Origin: Mogibacterium sp. | Lineage (GTDB): Bacteria > Bacillota > Clostridia > Peptostreptococcales > Anaerovoracaceae | DNA length: 7,453 nt | Reading direction: 5' to 3' | Assembly (NCBI GenBank): GCA_021442505.1 | Contig: JABUTC010000008.1 | Coordinates: forward strand, 15,829-23,281 | Shown: piece by piece, positions 1 to 6,936 of the stretch | Numbering within the stretch: the stretch's first letter is position 1 | How the letters are laid out: the number at the start of each line of letters is the position of its first letter | Translations under genes and position numbers: made by a program | Notes under the pieces: model-generated | Database searches by the model: none | What the model saw: the letters and a program-made list of their open reading frames with translations, nothing else | Told to the model about the DNA's origin: nothing

Positions 1-26
1 GATGAAAGAATTATTAAATATCGAGA

Positions 27-683
27 TTATTCGACTTCAAGTGCATCTTCCACTACCAATTTCTTCTTTTTTCTGCTTCTGATCCTGAAAACAAAGAATG
101 CTGTCGCCGCAAGTATTGCTCCTCCGCCAACGGCTTCAATTCTCGATGCCCAGACAGCAGCTGCTGTACCGAATATCGGGAGTATCTGGCAGATAATATT
201 TACTACTGCCACTCCACCAACTGTTGCAGCTATTCTCTTAGGCGTAAGGAGTTTTCCGAGAGGAACATCAGGGAAAGCATACTTAAGCCCTGCCGCAAGA
301 GCGCCGAGCACCACCGCAGAAAGCAGTACCCATTTTAGCAGAAAGGCCAGTATCGGTGATGCTACGCCTCCTATCAGAAACTCGAGAAGCTTCATCAGCC
401 CATAGCCAATGATGTACAGCGGCGCCATAATAATCTTTCCGATTGATACGCGCTTCTTCTGTCTCTCTGTATCCTGGTCATCAATCTGATCAGCCGGCAT
501 ATCCATAGGAACATCTCCAATGTCCTGAACTATTGCCGCCTGCACATTGATATCGTCATATGTCGGCGGTGTATCCGCAAGTCCTGCAGCACCGGCAGCT
601 ACAGCAGCAGCCAATGCAGCCGCAGCAGCTTTCTTGGCTTTATCATTGCCGTGATCTTTAACTTTTCCGTTTTCCGTTGTCAT
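27..683 (-). CDS. Uncharacterised small multi-pass membrane protein, last visible gene of the dap operon
   Basis: I do not recognise this 218-residue protein. Residues 1-18 are polar and charged, and about 19-36 form an alanine-rich low-complexity stretch. Residues 37-80 are acidic and then basic (a QKKR cluster near 75-78) and are probably soluble. From about 81 to 200 the chain is hydrophobic, with likely membrane segments near 82-105, 108-134, 152-177 and 184-200. The C-terminus starts with a strongly basic RIRSRKKKK cluster at 200-208 and ends in an acidic tail. I see no enzyme motif and no cleavable signal peptide. The start is well supported: the dapL stop abuts the ATG (TAGATG), and a GGGGGA ribosome binding site sits 7 bases upstream inside the end of dapL. 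It is therefore very probably co-transcribed and translationally coupled with the lysine genes. A role in lysine or DAP transport, or in envelope biology, would be a guess from position only. The gene is confident; the function is unknown. Confidence 0.8.
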   Translation of the reverse strand: MTTENGKVKDHGNDKAKKAAAAALAAAVAAGAAGLADTPPTYDDINVQAAIVQDIGDVPMDMPADQIDDQDTERQKKRVSIGKIIMAPLYIIGYGLMKLLEFLIGGVASPILAFLLKWVLLSAVVLGALAAGLKYAFPDVPLGKLLTPKRIAATVGGVAVVNIICQILPIFGTAAAVWASRIEAVGGGAILAATAFFVFRIRSRKKKKLVVEDALEVE

Positions 684-1841
684 CTATATATCCCCCTGTT
701 TGAATCCGAGAAATTCACAAGCCACAGCTGCATGCATTCTTACAGCAGCTATAAGCGCCTCCTCGCTTGGCAGGAAGCAAGGCGAATGAAGAGCCTCGCT
801 GCAGCCGGCACCAATATGGTAGAAGCTGCCTGCCTTTTCACTTATATAATAACCGAAATCCTCTGTTGTCATCAAGGGTTCTTCGATCATAAACACAGCA
901 TCGTCGCCAAACATTCTTCTTGCTGTCGCCTCGGCAACAGCGGTTTCATTGTCTGTATTTACAATTCCCGCATAGCTTTCGATGAGATTAATATCGGATT
1001 CAGACCCAAACTCAGCGCATACACTCTCTATAGTCTCGCAAACTCTCTTCTTTAGAGCGGACCTGTTCTCTTCTCCCAGAGATCTTATGATTCCTGCGAA
1101 AAATGCCTCATCGGCAATCACATTCCTCACTGTGCCTGCCTTAAGCATTCCGGTCGACACAACGCAGCGGTCCTCCTGCTCCTGAGGAAGTCCTCTCAAT
1201 CTGCTGACAGCAAGCGCTGCCGCAGCAAGAGCATCTATTCCTTTCTCAGGCGACGCACCATGTGCAGATTTTCCTTTGATGGTAACATCAAACATATCTG
1301 ATGCCGCGTAGAATTTCCCGTAGCGTATTCCTATACATCCTTCAGGAATTGCAGGGTCAACATGTGCTCCAAATACTGCATCAACATCTGCCAGCACACC
1401 TGCTTCAATCAGCTTTCTCGCACCACCGCTACCCTCTTCGTCCGGTTGGAAGATAAAAACAACGGTACCGTTAAGCCTGTCCTTCATTCCTGAAAGAATT
1501 TTTGCGGCACCTAGAACAGAAGCCGTGTGAACATCGTGACCGCAGGCGTGCATTATACCTTTTCTCTCAGAGGCAAAAGCCGCACCTGTAGCCTCCTCAA
1601 CAGGAAGCGCATCCATGTCTGCACGAAAAGCCACCGTCTTTCCTTCGCCGCATTTCAATCTTCCGACAACTGCGGTCCCATAAGGTCTGCAAGTCTCGAT
1701 TCCGAGCGAAGCAAGATAAGACTCGATAAGTTCTGCAGTCTTAAACTCCTCATTTCCGAGTTCAGGATTCCTGTGAATATTCTCTCTAAGTCCGATTACT
1801 TCACTTCTTATTTCGTTGTTAATCTCTAACAATTCTCTCAT
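684..1841 (-). CDS. dapL: M20-family amidohydrolase, probable N-acetyl-LL-diaminopimelate deacetylase
   Basis: This 385-residue zinc peptidase-like hydrolase should remove the acetyl group from N-acetyl-LL-diaminopimelate, giving LL-DAP and acetate in the cytoplasm. M20 features seen are RADMDALP (73-80), HACGHDVH (98-105, with metal ligands Cys100 and His102), QPDEEGSGG (132-140, with general base and ligand Glu135/136), GAHV (His160), GKSAHGASP (190-198) at the start of the lid/dimerisation domain, GTVRN (236-240), TTEDFG (325-330) and LHSP (His352). Length fits the family (about 370-400). The deacetylase role rests partly on position, because the family also includes aminoacylases and hippurate hydrolases and the 176-205 region looks more like those than like Bacillus YkuR. 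It starts 3 bases after the aminotransferase stop with no clear Shine-Dalgarno sequence, which suggests coupled translation. The symbol dapL is also used elsewhere for an unrelated LL-DAP aminotransferase. Confidence 0.85.
   Translation of the reverse strand: MRELLEINNEIRSEVIGLRENIHRNPELGNEEFKTAELIESYLASLGIETCRPYGTAVVGRLKCGEGKTVAFRADMDALPVEEATGAAFASERKGIMHACGHDVHTASVLGAAKILSGMKDRLNGTVVFIFQPDEEGSGGARKLIEAGVLADVDAVFGAHVDPAIPEGCIGIRYGKFYAASDMFDVTIKGKSAHGASPEKGIDALAAAALAVSRLRGLPQEQEDRCVVSTGMLKAGTVRNVIADEAFFAGIIRSLGEENRSALKKRVCETIESVCAEFGSESDINLIESYAGIVNTDNETAVAEATARRMFGDDAVFMIEEPLMTTEDFGYYISEKAGSFYHIGAGCSEALHSPCFLPSEEALIAAVRMHAAVACEFLGFKQGDI
691..696 (-). promoter_or_regulatory. Ribosome binding site of the terminal membrane-protein gene
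   Basis: On the minus strand the sequence reads GGGGGA followed by 7 bases and then ATG at 683. It lies inside the last codons of the upstream deacetylase gene. This placement supports the chosen start and suggests that the two genes are translated in a coupled way. Confidence 0.7.
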
Positions 1842-1844
1842 TCT

Positions 1845-2993
1845 TTATTTATTCTCTCTGAGTCCTGTAACAAACTTTTCCAGCCTGTCCAGTCCCTCTT
1901 TAAGTTCCTCGTCCGAGTAGCAGTAAGTAAGTCTGATATAGCCCTCTGTTCCGAAACAGCTTCCCGGAGTCACCGCAAGGCCGCATTCTGCAATCATTTT
2001 TCTGCAGAAATCCGCCGAGCTGATTCCAAATTCCTTAATTGACGGAAATACATAGAACGCACCTTCAGGTTCGCATAGATCAAGCCCCATATTTTTGAGT
2101 CTCGAGAGCACATAAGCCCTTCTTTTCTCGTAAACCTTCACCATGCCCGAAACGTCGCATGAAAGGGCCTCAACGCAGGCCTTCTGGAAAGGCGCCGGAG
2201 TGGATACCACGCAGTACTGATGAATGAGTTCAAGCCTCTCCTTGATATCAGCCGGCATCATCAGATATCCCACACGCCATCCGGTCATCGCATAAGGTTT
2301 AGAGAAGCTCTGTACTACGATAATCTGCTCTCTAAGGTCCTCGTAATCTGCAAGAGTCCTGTAATCATCAACATATATAAGCTGCCTGTACACGTCGTCG
2401 CAGATTGCAAAAATCTTTTTGCCCTTGATTGCGTCATGTATCGCATCAAGGCTTTCCTTTGTGTATATGCAACCGGTCGGATTGTTTGGCGTGTTGACGA
2501 TTATCGCTTTTGTTTTCTCAGTTATGAGTGCATTTAACTTTGCGCCGTCAATTTGGAAATCATCCTCAGACGTATCGAGATATACCGGAATTCCACGGCA
2601 GAGTTTAACGATCTCCTCATACAGCACAAATGCCGGCGTGAGTATTATTACCTCATCTCCGGGATTAATAATTCCGAACAGTGCGGTGAAAATCGCTTCC
2701 GTAGCGCCCGCTGTGACAATTATCTCGTCTTTGTCATAATGCAGGTTGTTATTCGCACTTTCATATTTCGAAATTGCTTCCCTCAGGTCGACACTTCCAT
2801 TATTTGCAATGTAATGAGTCTCTCCGGCAGAAAGTGCCTCTGTCACCTTCTCTCTTACAGGCGCAGGCGTGTCAAAATCAGGCTCTCCAAGAGTCAGTGC
2901 GACACAACCCGGTGTTGCAGCCGCAAGTGCCGAAAACTCTCTTATAGCGCTTCTTTTGCTGTTGTATACTGCTTCATTTAAAGCATCTCTCAT
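1845..2993 (-). CDS. patA: PLP-dependent class I/II aminotransferase, probable N-acetyl-LL-diaminopimelate aminotransferase
   Basis: This 382-residue fold-type I aminotransferase most likely transfers an amino group from glutamate to N-acetyl-2-amino-6-oxopimelate in the acetylated DAP branch. Motifs seen are LGEPDFDTP (35-43), the AGATEAI segment (95-101) that binds the cofactor phosphate, NTPNNPTG (167-174), DDVY (199-202, with the Asp that contacts the pyridine nitrogen), SFSK (229-232) with Lys232 as the expected Schiff-base lysine, TGWRVGY (237-243), and Arg354 in IRLTY as the likely carboxylate-binding arginine. Length is normal for the aspartate/aromatic aminotransferase group. Sequence alone does not fix the substrate. 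The assignment rests on its place between lysA and a deacetylase and downstream of dapH. It overlaps lysA by 4 bases (ATGA), with a purine-rich GGAGGCAAGGAAG region upstream. An aspartate aminotransferase is the main alternative. Confidence 0.85.
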   Translation of the reverse strand: MRDALNEAVYNSKRSAIREFSALAAATPGCVALTLGEPDFDTPAPVREKVTEALSAGETHYIANNGSVDLREAISKYESANNNLHYDKDEIIVTAGATEAIFTALFGIINPGDEVIILTPAFVLYEEIVKLCRGIPVYLDTSEDDFQIDGAKLNALITEKTKAIIVNTPNNPTGCIYTKESLDAIHDAIKGKKIFAICDDVYRQLIYVDDYRTLADYEDLREQIIVVQSFSKPYAMTGWRVGYLMMPADIKERLELIHQYCVVSTPAPFQKACVEALSCDVSGMVKVYEKRRAYVLSRLKNMGLDLCEPEGAFYVFPSIKEFGISSADFCRKMIAECGLAVTPGSCFGTEGYIRLTYCYSDEELKEGLDRLEKFVTGLRENK

Positions 2994-4258
2994 AGCTTCT
3001 TCCTTGCCTCCGCAAACTCATTATCACAGTCAAGAACTGCAAAATAATCATCCATAGTCTGTGCTCTTCTTATAAGCTTCAGCTCACCGTTTTCCCTGAG
3101 CATATATTCAGCAGGTCTCAGCTTTCCATTGTATGTGTATCCCATTGAATGTCCGTGTGCACCCGCATCGTGAATCGCAAGAATGTCTCCGTATTCCACT
3201 TCAGGAAGTTCCCTGTCTACGGCAAACTTGTCATTGTTCTCGCAAAGCGATCCGACAACATCGTAAACTCCGGCTGGCTCGGCGTTTTCTTTTCCCAGCA
3301 CCGTGATGTGATGGTACGAACCGTAAATTGCAGGCCTCATAAGGCAAGCCGCAGTCGCATCAACGCCTATGTATTCCTTGTAAATATGCTTCTTTCCAAT
3401 AACACTTGTCAGAAGATATCCGTAAGGTCCCGTGATGTACCTTCCCATTTCCGTATAGATTGCAGGCTCAAGACCATTTGCCTTAAGAACCCTGTCGTAG
3501 ACCTCGTGCACAGCTTCGCCTATCGCCTTAATATCCACTGCATTCTCTTCAGGTCTATAAGGGATTCCTATTCCGCCGGACATATCGATGAAGTCGAGAC
3601 AGATTCCAAGCCGATCCTTAATTTCCAAGGCTACTGCAAAAAGTTCCTCGGCAAGCTTAGGATAATATGAGTTCTCAAGCGAACAGCTTGCGAGCATCGC
3701 ATGTATGCCAAAGCTTTCTGCTCCCTCTTCCTTCAGCCTTCCAAGTGCGTCGAAAAGCTGTTCTCCGGTCATTCCGAACTTCGAGTCATAAAGATGACCC
3801 ATTATATCGCTTGTTCCTCCGAATTTTCCCGGATTATATCTGCAGCAGACCTTCTTTGGAATGCTTCCGGTTGCCTCTATAATCCGGTCAATCTGAGTAA
3901 TGTCATCGAAGTTTATTACAGCTCCTGCCGCTACAGCCTCCCTGTATTCGGCGTCGCTCGTTTCATTGGATGAAAAAACAAGCTTATCACCCGTCATACC
4001 CGAGCAGCCCGCCATTACAAGTTCAGGTACAGACGCGCAATCAGCACCGCAGCCGAGCGAAGCGAGCAGTCTTAGTATCGCAGGAGTCGGAGTGGCTTTT
4101 ACCGCAAAATACTCGCAAAATCCGGGATTCCAGGAAAAAGCATCATACACTCTGCGTACGCAGTCTGCTATTCCTTTTTCATCATAAACATAGAAAGGCG
4201 TGGGATGTTTATCCACCCACGCTTTTGCTGCATTAAGATCAAATGGTAAATTCTTCAT
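2990..4258 (-). CDS. lysA: Diaminopimelate decarboxylase (variant subfamily)
   Basis: This enzyme decarboxylates meso-diaminopimelate to L-lysine using PLP in an alanine-racemase-type barrel. The 422 residues match the family length. Visible features are FYVYDE near 22-27, YFAVKA (50-55) with Lys54 as the Schiff-base lysine, SGGIGIPY (227-234) for cofactor phosphate binding, EMGRYITGPYG (270-280), and SLCENNDKF (337-345) with Cys339-Glu340 as the dimer-interface catalytic cysteine motif. Near the C-terminus is DAGAHGHSMGYTYNGKLRP (364-382), ending in the conserved RPAE-type segment. It is odd in one respect: where many LysA proteins have HxHIGSQ, this one has IHAMLASCSLENSYY (185-199), as I recall for a branch found in some anaerobes. 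AGGAG overlaps the dapH stop codon just upstream, which supports the start. The last codon overlaps the next gene (ATGA). Carboxynorspermidine decarboxylase is a less likely alternative, given the operon. Confidence 0.93.
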   Translation of the reverse strand: MKNLPFDLNAAKAWVDKHPTPFYVYDEKGIADCVRRVYDAFSWNPGFCEYFAVKATPTPAILRLLASLGCGADCASVPELVMAGCSGMTGDKLVFSSNETSDAEYREAVAAGAVINFDDITQIDRIIEATGSIPKKVCCRYNPGKFGGTSDIMGHLYDSKFGMTGEQLFDALGRLKEEGAESFGIHAMLASCSLENSYYPKLAEELFAVALEIKDRLGICLDFIDMSGGIGIPYRPEENAVDIKAIGEAVHEVYDRVLKANGLEPAIYTEMGRYITGPYGYLLTSVIGKKHIYKEYIGVDATAACLMRPAIYGSYHHITVLGKENAEPAGVYDVVGSLCENNDKFAVDRELPEVEYGDILAIHDAGAHGHSMGYTYNGKLRPAEYMLRENGELKLIRRAQTMDDYFAVLDCDNEFAEARKKL

Positions 4259-4267
4259 TTATCTCTC

Positions 4268-4960
4268 CTAAAGAGTTCTGAGGTCCGCCTCGAGAGCGGT
4301 CTTAAGTGTAGTCTGCTCATCCTTCATCTTGATAAGCTTTGCAGGGCAACCTGCCACTACCGCATTCTCAGGTACGTCAGCAGTCACAACTGCGCCTGCT
4401 GCTACAACCGCACCTTTTCCAATGCGCACGCCCTCAAGAACCACTGCATTCGCACCTACAAGAACATCGTCTTCAACTATTACAGGTGTAGCTGATGCAG
4501 GTTCAATAACTCCTGCAAGTACAGCACCGGCACCGATATGGCAGTTTGTTCCAACGGTTGCTCTTCCGCCGAGAACCGCACCCATATCAATCATGCTTCC
4601 CTCTCCGATGACAGCTCCGATATTGATTACCGCGCCCATCATAATTACTGCATTCCTGCCGATTTCTACCTGCTCCCTTATTATAGCACCCGGCTCGATT
4701 CTTGCCTGAATATTCTTAATATCAAGCATAGGGATGGCACTGTTTCTGCAATCATTTTCGATAACGATATCGTCGATTCTGTCTGCGTTTGCCTCAATGA
4801 CCGGTCCGAGTTCTCTCCAGTCTCCGAAAACAATCTTATCTGCAGCCCCGAAAACCTTAGCGCTGCCGTAGTCGATTGCCTCCTTCTCTTTTACATAAAG
4901 CTTGACCGGAGTCTTCTTCTCTGCCGTTGCAATGTATTGAATGATTTCCTGTGCGTTCAT
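4268..4960 (-). CDS. dapH: 2,3,4,5-tetrahydropyridine-2,6-dicarboxylate N-acetyltransferase
   Basis: This enzyme transfers acetyl from acetyl-CoA to tetrahydrodipicolinate, the step that commits the pathway to the acetylated rather than the succinylated branch. The 230 residues fit DapH (about 230-240), not the longer succinyltransferase DapD. The N-terminal helical part (1-85) includes a VKLYVKE segment and ENDCRNSAIPMLD (68-80). From about 85 to 205 it is a left-handed beta-helix of hexapeptide repeats, for example ARIEPGAIIREQVEIG, AVIMMGAVINIGAVIG and LGGRATVG, with the conserved NCHIGAGAVLAGVIEP block (139-154) and VAGCPAK (202-208). It closely resembles my recollection of Bacillus subtilis YkuQ/DapH. 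It starts 9 bases after dapB, with GGGGG overlapping the dapB stop as its ribosome binding site. Annotation pipelines may label it dapD. Confidence 0.95.
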   Translation of the reverse strand: MNAQEIIQYIATAEKKTPVKLYVKEKEAIDYGSAKVFGAADKIVFGDWRELGPVIEANADRIDDIVIENDCRNSAIPMLDIKNIQARIEPGAIIREQVEIGRNAVIMMGAVINIGAVIGEGSMIDMGAVLGGRATVGTNCHIGAGAVLAGVIEPASATPVIVEDDVLVGANAVVLEGVRIGKGAVVAAGAVVTADVPENAVVAGCPAKLIKMKDEQTTLKTALEADLRTL

Positions 4961-4969
4961 CAGTTCCCC

Positions 4970-5710
4970 CTATTTCATCATATCCTGCATATTATAAAGT
5001 CCTGCAGGCTTTCCAACCATATATGCTGCCGCTGCCATTGCTCCATCTGCGAAAAGGGCTCTGTCTGCAGCCTCATGCTTTATTGTAATCGTCTCACGTC
5101 CTGTTGTGATAATAACTTCATGCATGCCCACAACATTTCCCATTCTCAGCGAATGGATTCCAATCTCCTGCGGCTGCCTCTTTCCGTTTTCATGTCTGCC
5201 GATTACAAACTCAGCATCCGTCCTGGCCTCCTTTACGGAATTGGCAATCATAAGAGCCGTTCCGCTTGGCACATCAAGCTTTCTGTTATGATGCGCCTCG
5301 ACGATCTCTATGTCAGCCCCGGGAAAAGCGGCTGCAGCCTTTTTCGCCAGCTCGCATGTTACGGCAACGCCGATTGACATATTTGCGCTGAAGAAAATCG
5401 GAACCTCTGCTGCTGCATCCCTGATGAGTACCCTTTCCTCGTCAGTCTGCCCTGTTGTAGCGATTACAACCGGAAGCTGTCTCTCTTTGCAGTATGCGAG
5501 TATATCAGCTGTAGCACTGTGATGTGAAAAGTCTACAACGCAGTCTGCATCTCCCCTGTATTCCGCAAGGCTGCCATACTGTCCTTCAATCTCACTTCCT
5601 GCATACTCAAGACTTACTTCAGCAACAATATTTACATCTTCTCTTTCTGCTGCGAGGGAGGCAATCTTTCTTCCCATCTGTCCAGCCGCTCCATTAAGAA
5701 TAATATTCAT
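4970..5710 (-). CDS. dapB: 4-hydroxy-tetrahydrodipicolinate reductase
   Basis: This cytoplasmic enzyme reduces the DapA product to tetrahydrodipicolinate with NAD(P)H. The 246 residues are within the usual range (about 240-275). The N-terminal Rossmann motif is GAAGQMG (7-13). ATTG (84-87) contacts the nicotinamide, and FFSANMSIGV (106-115) leads into the C-terminal domain. The family signature EAHHNRKLDVPSGTA (138-152) carries catalytic His140 and Lys144. The late part, including GMHEV (195-199) and the ADRALFADGA region (215-224), is also typical. The start is supported by GGGAG 7 bases upstream. The gene lies 25 bases after dapA, the widest gap in the operon, and shows no separate promoter or terminator there that I can see. 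Confidence 0.95.
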   Translation of the reverse strand: MNIILNGAAGQMGRKIASLAAEREDVNIVAEVSLEYAGSEIEGQYGSLAEYRGDADCVVDFSHHSATADILAYCKERQLPVVIATTGQTDEERVLIRDAAAEVPIFFSANMSIGVAVTCELAKKAAAAFPGADIEIVEAHHNRKLDVPSGTALMIANSVKEARTDAEFVIGRHENGKRQPQEIGIHSLRMGNVVGMHEVIITTGRETITIKHEAADRALFADGAMAAAAYMVGKPAGLYNMQDMMK

Positions 5711-5735
5711 TAAATATCTCCCGTTTCTGTTTTAA

Positions 5736-6623
5736 TTAGATAATGCCCTTAGCTCTCATAATTCCGAGCATTCTCTCCTTGTTCTGTGGCTCCATATCTG
5801 TAAGTGGAAGACGAATATAGTCATCACAGAAGCCCATAGCTGCAACTGCGGACTTAACCGGAATAGGGTTAACCTCACAGAAGAGTGCTTTTACAAGCTC
5901 CATATACTCACACTGCATTGCTGCGGAACCTGCAACATCGCCTTCGAAGAAACGATTGCAAAGTTCAACTGTCTCAGCAGGTACAACATTTGACAGAACC
6001 GAGATAACTCCCTTTCCTCCCATTGCAAGGATTGGTGTAATCTGGTCGTCGTTTCCTGAATAGATATCAAGCTGGTCGCCAACAAGGGCAAAAGTCTCAA
6101 CAATCTTTGAGATATTACTGTTAGCCTCTTTGATTGCTGCAATTCTCGGGTGCTTTGCAAGCTCAACATATGTCGAAGGCTCAATGTTTACTCCGGTTCT
6201 TGAAGGAACGTTGTAAACGATGATTGGCTTTGTCGATGCATCGGCTATTGCATTATACATCTGAATAAGGCCTTTCTGTGTAGCCTTGTTGTAGTAAGGT
6301 GTAACAACAAGCATTGCATCATAGCCAAGCTCACACGCGCATTCTGTAAGGCTGATTGCATATGCTGTATCATTTGAACCTGTGCCGGCAATCGCAGGTA
6401 CTCTTCCTCCGATTCTGTCGATTGCATATCTGAAAACCTCTCTGTGCTCCTCGTCACTAAGTGTCGAACCTTCGCCGGTAGTTCCTGCGATTACTAGAGC
6501 GTTGATTCCCTGCTCAATCTGCCAGTCGATAAGTCTTCCAAACGACTCATAATCCACGCCTGCTTCTGTCATCGGTGTGATAATGGCTGTAGCAGCTCCC
6601 TGAAAAATAGTATTCTCTCTCAT
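5736..6623 (-). CDS. dapA: 4-hydroxy-tetrahydrodipicolinate synthase
   Basis: This enzyme condenses pyruvate with L-aspartate 4-semialdehyde, the first committed step towards DAP and lysine. It is 295 residues, the standard length for this TIM-barrel lyase family. Motifs are AGTTGEGSTL (46-55, with Thr48 and Thr49), TPYYNK (108-113, with Tyr110 and Tyr111), VYNVPSRTG (136-144, with Tyr137 and Arg142) and IKEA (164-167) with Lys165 as the Schiff-base lysine. Tyr137, Thr48 and Tyr111 match the E. coli catalytic triad with a constant offset of 4. Using that offset, the E. coli lysine-binding residues His53 and Glu84 are Asp57 and Tyr88 here, while His56, Asn80 and Tyr106 are kept (His60, Asn84, Tyr110). 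Feedback inhibition by lysine may therefore be weak. It is the first gene after the lysine riboswitch, and AAGGAG lies 7 bases upstream of its ATG. N-acetylneuraminate lyase is the only family alternative, and context argues against it. Confidence 0.96.
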   Translation of the reverse strand: MRENTIFQGAATAIITPMTEAGVDYESFGRLIDWQIEQGINALVIAGTTGEGSTLSDEEHREVFRYAIDRIGGRVPAIAGTGSNDTAYAISLTECACELGYDAMLVVTPYYNKATQKGLIQMYNAIADASTKPIIVYNVPSRTGVNIEPSTYVELAKHPRIAAIKEANSNISKIVETFALVGDQLDIYSGNDDQITPILAMGGKGVISVLSNVVPAETVELCNRFFEGDVAGSAAMQCEYMELVKALFCEVNPIPVKSAVAAMGFCDDYIRLPLTDMEPQNKERMLGIMRAKGII

Positions 6624-6630
6624 TTCTTTT

Positions 6631-6636
6631 CTCCTT
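6631..6636 (-). promoter_or_regulatory. dapA ribosome binding site
   Basis: AAGGAG on the minus strand lies 7 bases before the dapA ATG at 6623. It is downstream of the terminator, so transcripts stopped by lysine would not contain it. No sequestering helix is obvious, so control looks transcriptional rather than translational. Confidence 0.75.
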
Positions 6637-6661
6637 TTCCCTGATTATTTTAATGGAATAT

Positions 6662-6686
6662 GATATTGCACTGCTATTGCAATATC
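6662..6686 (-). repeat. Perfect 9-bp inverted repeat between the terminator and dapA
   Basis: The arms are GATATTGCA (6662-6670) and TGCAATATC (6678-6686), with a 7-base loop. In RNA it would be a stable hairpin, but no U-tract follows on the minus strand, so it is not a standard terminator. It sits directly after the riboswitch terminator and would appear only in read-through transcripts. Possible roles are a 5' mRNA stabiliser, a processing site or a protein-binding dyad; the sequence does not decide between them. Confidence 0.6.
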
Positions 6687-6689
6687 CGG

Positions 6690-6720
6690 AAAAAAACAGC
6701 CGCTGCAATTGCAACGGCTG
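6690..6720 (-). terminator. Intrinsic terminator of the lysine riboswitch
   Basis: On the minus strand CAGCCGUUGC (6720-6711) pairs with GCAGCGGCUG (6706-6697), giving a 10-bp stem with one G-U pair and an AAUU loop. Seven U residues follow at 6696-6690. This is a textbook rho-independent terminator, placed between the lysine aptamer and dapA. Lysine binding should stabilise the aptamer and leave this hairpin free to form, stopping transcription before the operon. Confidence 0.9.
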
Positions 6721-6735
6721 TATGTCATCGATAAC

Positions 6736-6765
6736 ATTCGCATGCGTAACAATACAAATGCGAAT
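6736..6765 (-). other. Leader hairpin between lysine aptamer and terminator
   Basis: ATTCGCAT (6765-6758 on the minus strand) is perfectly complementary to ATGCGAAT (6743-6736), giving an 8-bp stem around a 14-base loop. It lies in the linker between the aptamer and the terminator. It may be part of the expression platform or only a spacer helix. An alternative short palindrome, CGCATGCG, overlaps its 3' arm. Confidence 0.55.
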
Positions 6766-6776
6766 CTACAATTAAA

Positions 6777-6936
6777 CCTAGCTCACCGCAACTGCGACAG
6801 TCAGAAAGATCTTATCTTCCTGCCCAGAATGAGAATCGTCACTTCCCTTCTTCGGCGGTTATCCCTTTCATCCAAGCAACGGCCTGACCGGCCTCTGGCA
6901 CTTTGATTACTGATAATACCCGCACCTCTATCCATT
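6777..6936 (-). promoter_or_regulatory. Lysine riboswitch (L box) aptamer controlling the dap operon
   Basis: Read on the minus strand, this leader carries the conserved L-box blocks in order. These are AUAGAGGUGCGGG near 6931-6919, an AUCAGUA segment near 6913, AAGGGAUAACCGCCGAAG near 6867-6850, CUGGGCAGG near 6827-6819, and CUGUCGC (6800-6794) followed by GGUGAGCUA (6787-6779). Internal helices are visible, for example GGCC/GGCC around 6892-6880 and AAGAU/AUCUU around 6820-6808. The closing P1 is short here (UAG/CUA), but AAUUAA (6940-6935) and UUAAUU (6775-6770) could extend it by 6 bp across an internal loop. Length and motif order match the known class. It lies directly upstream of a terminator and of a lysine pathway operon. 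This class normally binds lysine and lowers expression. Confidence 0.93.

Noticed and set aside
1..26. Terminator after the last visible gene
   Set aside because: The 26 bases left of the membrane-protein stop show no hairpin or U-tract, so the operon end, or a further gene, must lie outside the window.
4538..5377. Long open frame of 279 codons on the plus strand
   Set aside because: It runs antisense across the confidently assigned dapH and dapB genes, is rich in Cys, Ser and His with no family motif, and has no evident ribosome binding site. It is a shadow frame.
5891..6184. Second minus-strand frame inside dapA
   Set aside because: Out of frame within dapA, whose full-length catalytic residues are intact; there is no sign of a frameshift.
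6709..6906. Plus-strand frame of 65 codons in the intergenic region
   Set aside because: It lies opposite the riboswitch and terminator, whose conserved RNA motifs explain the sequence. No plausible protein family or start signal.
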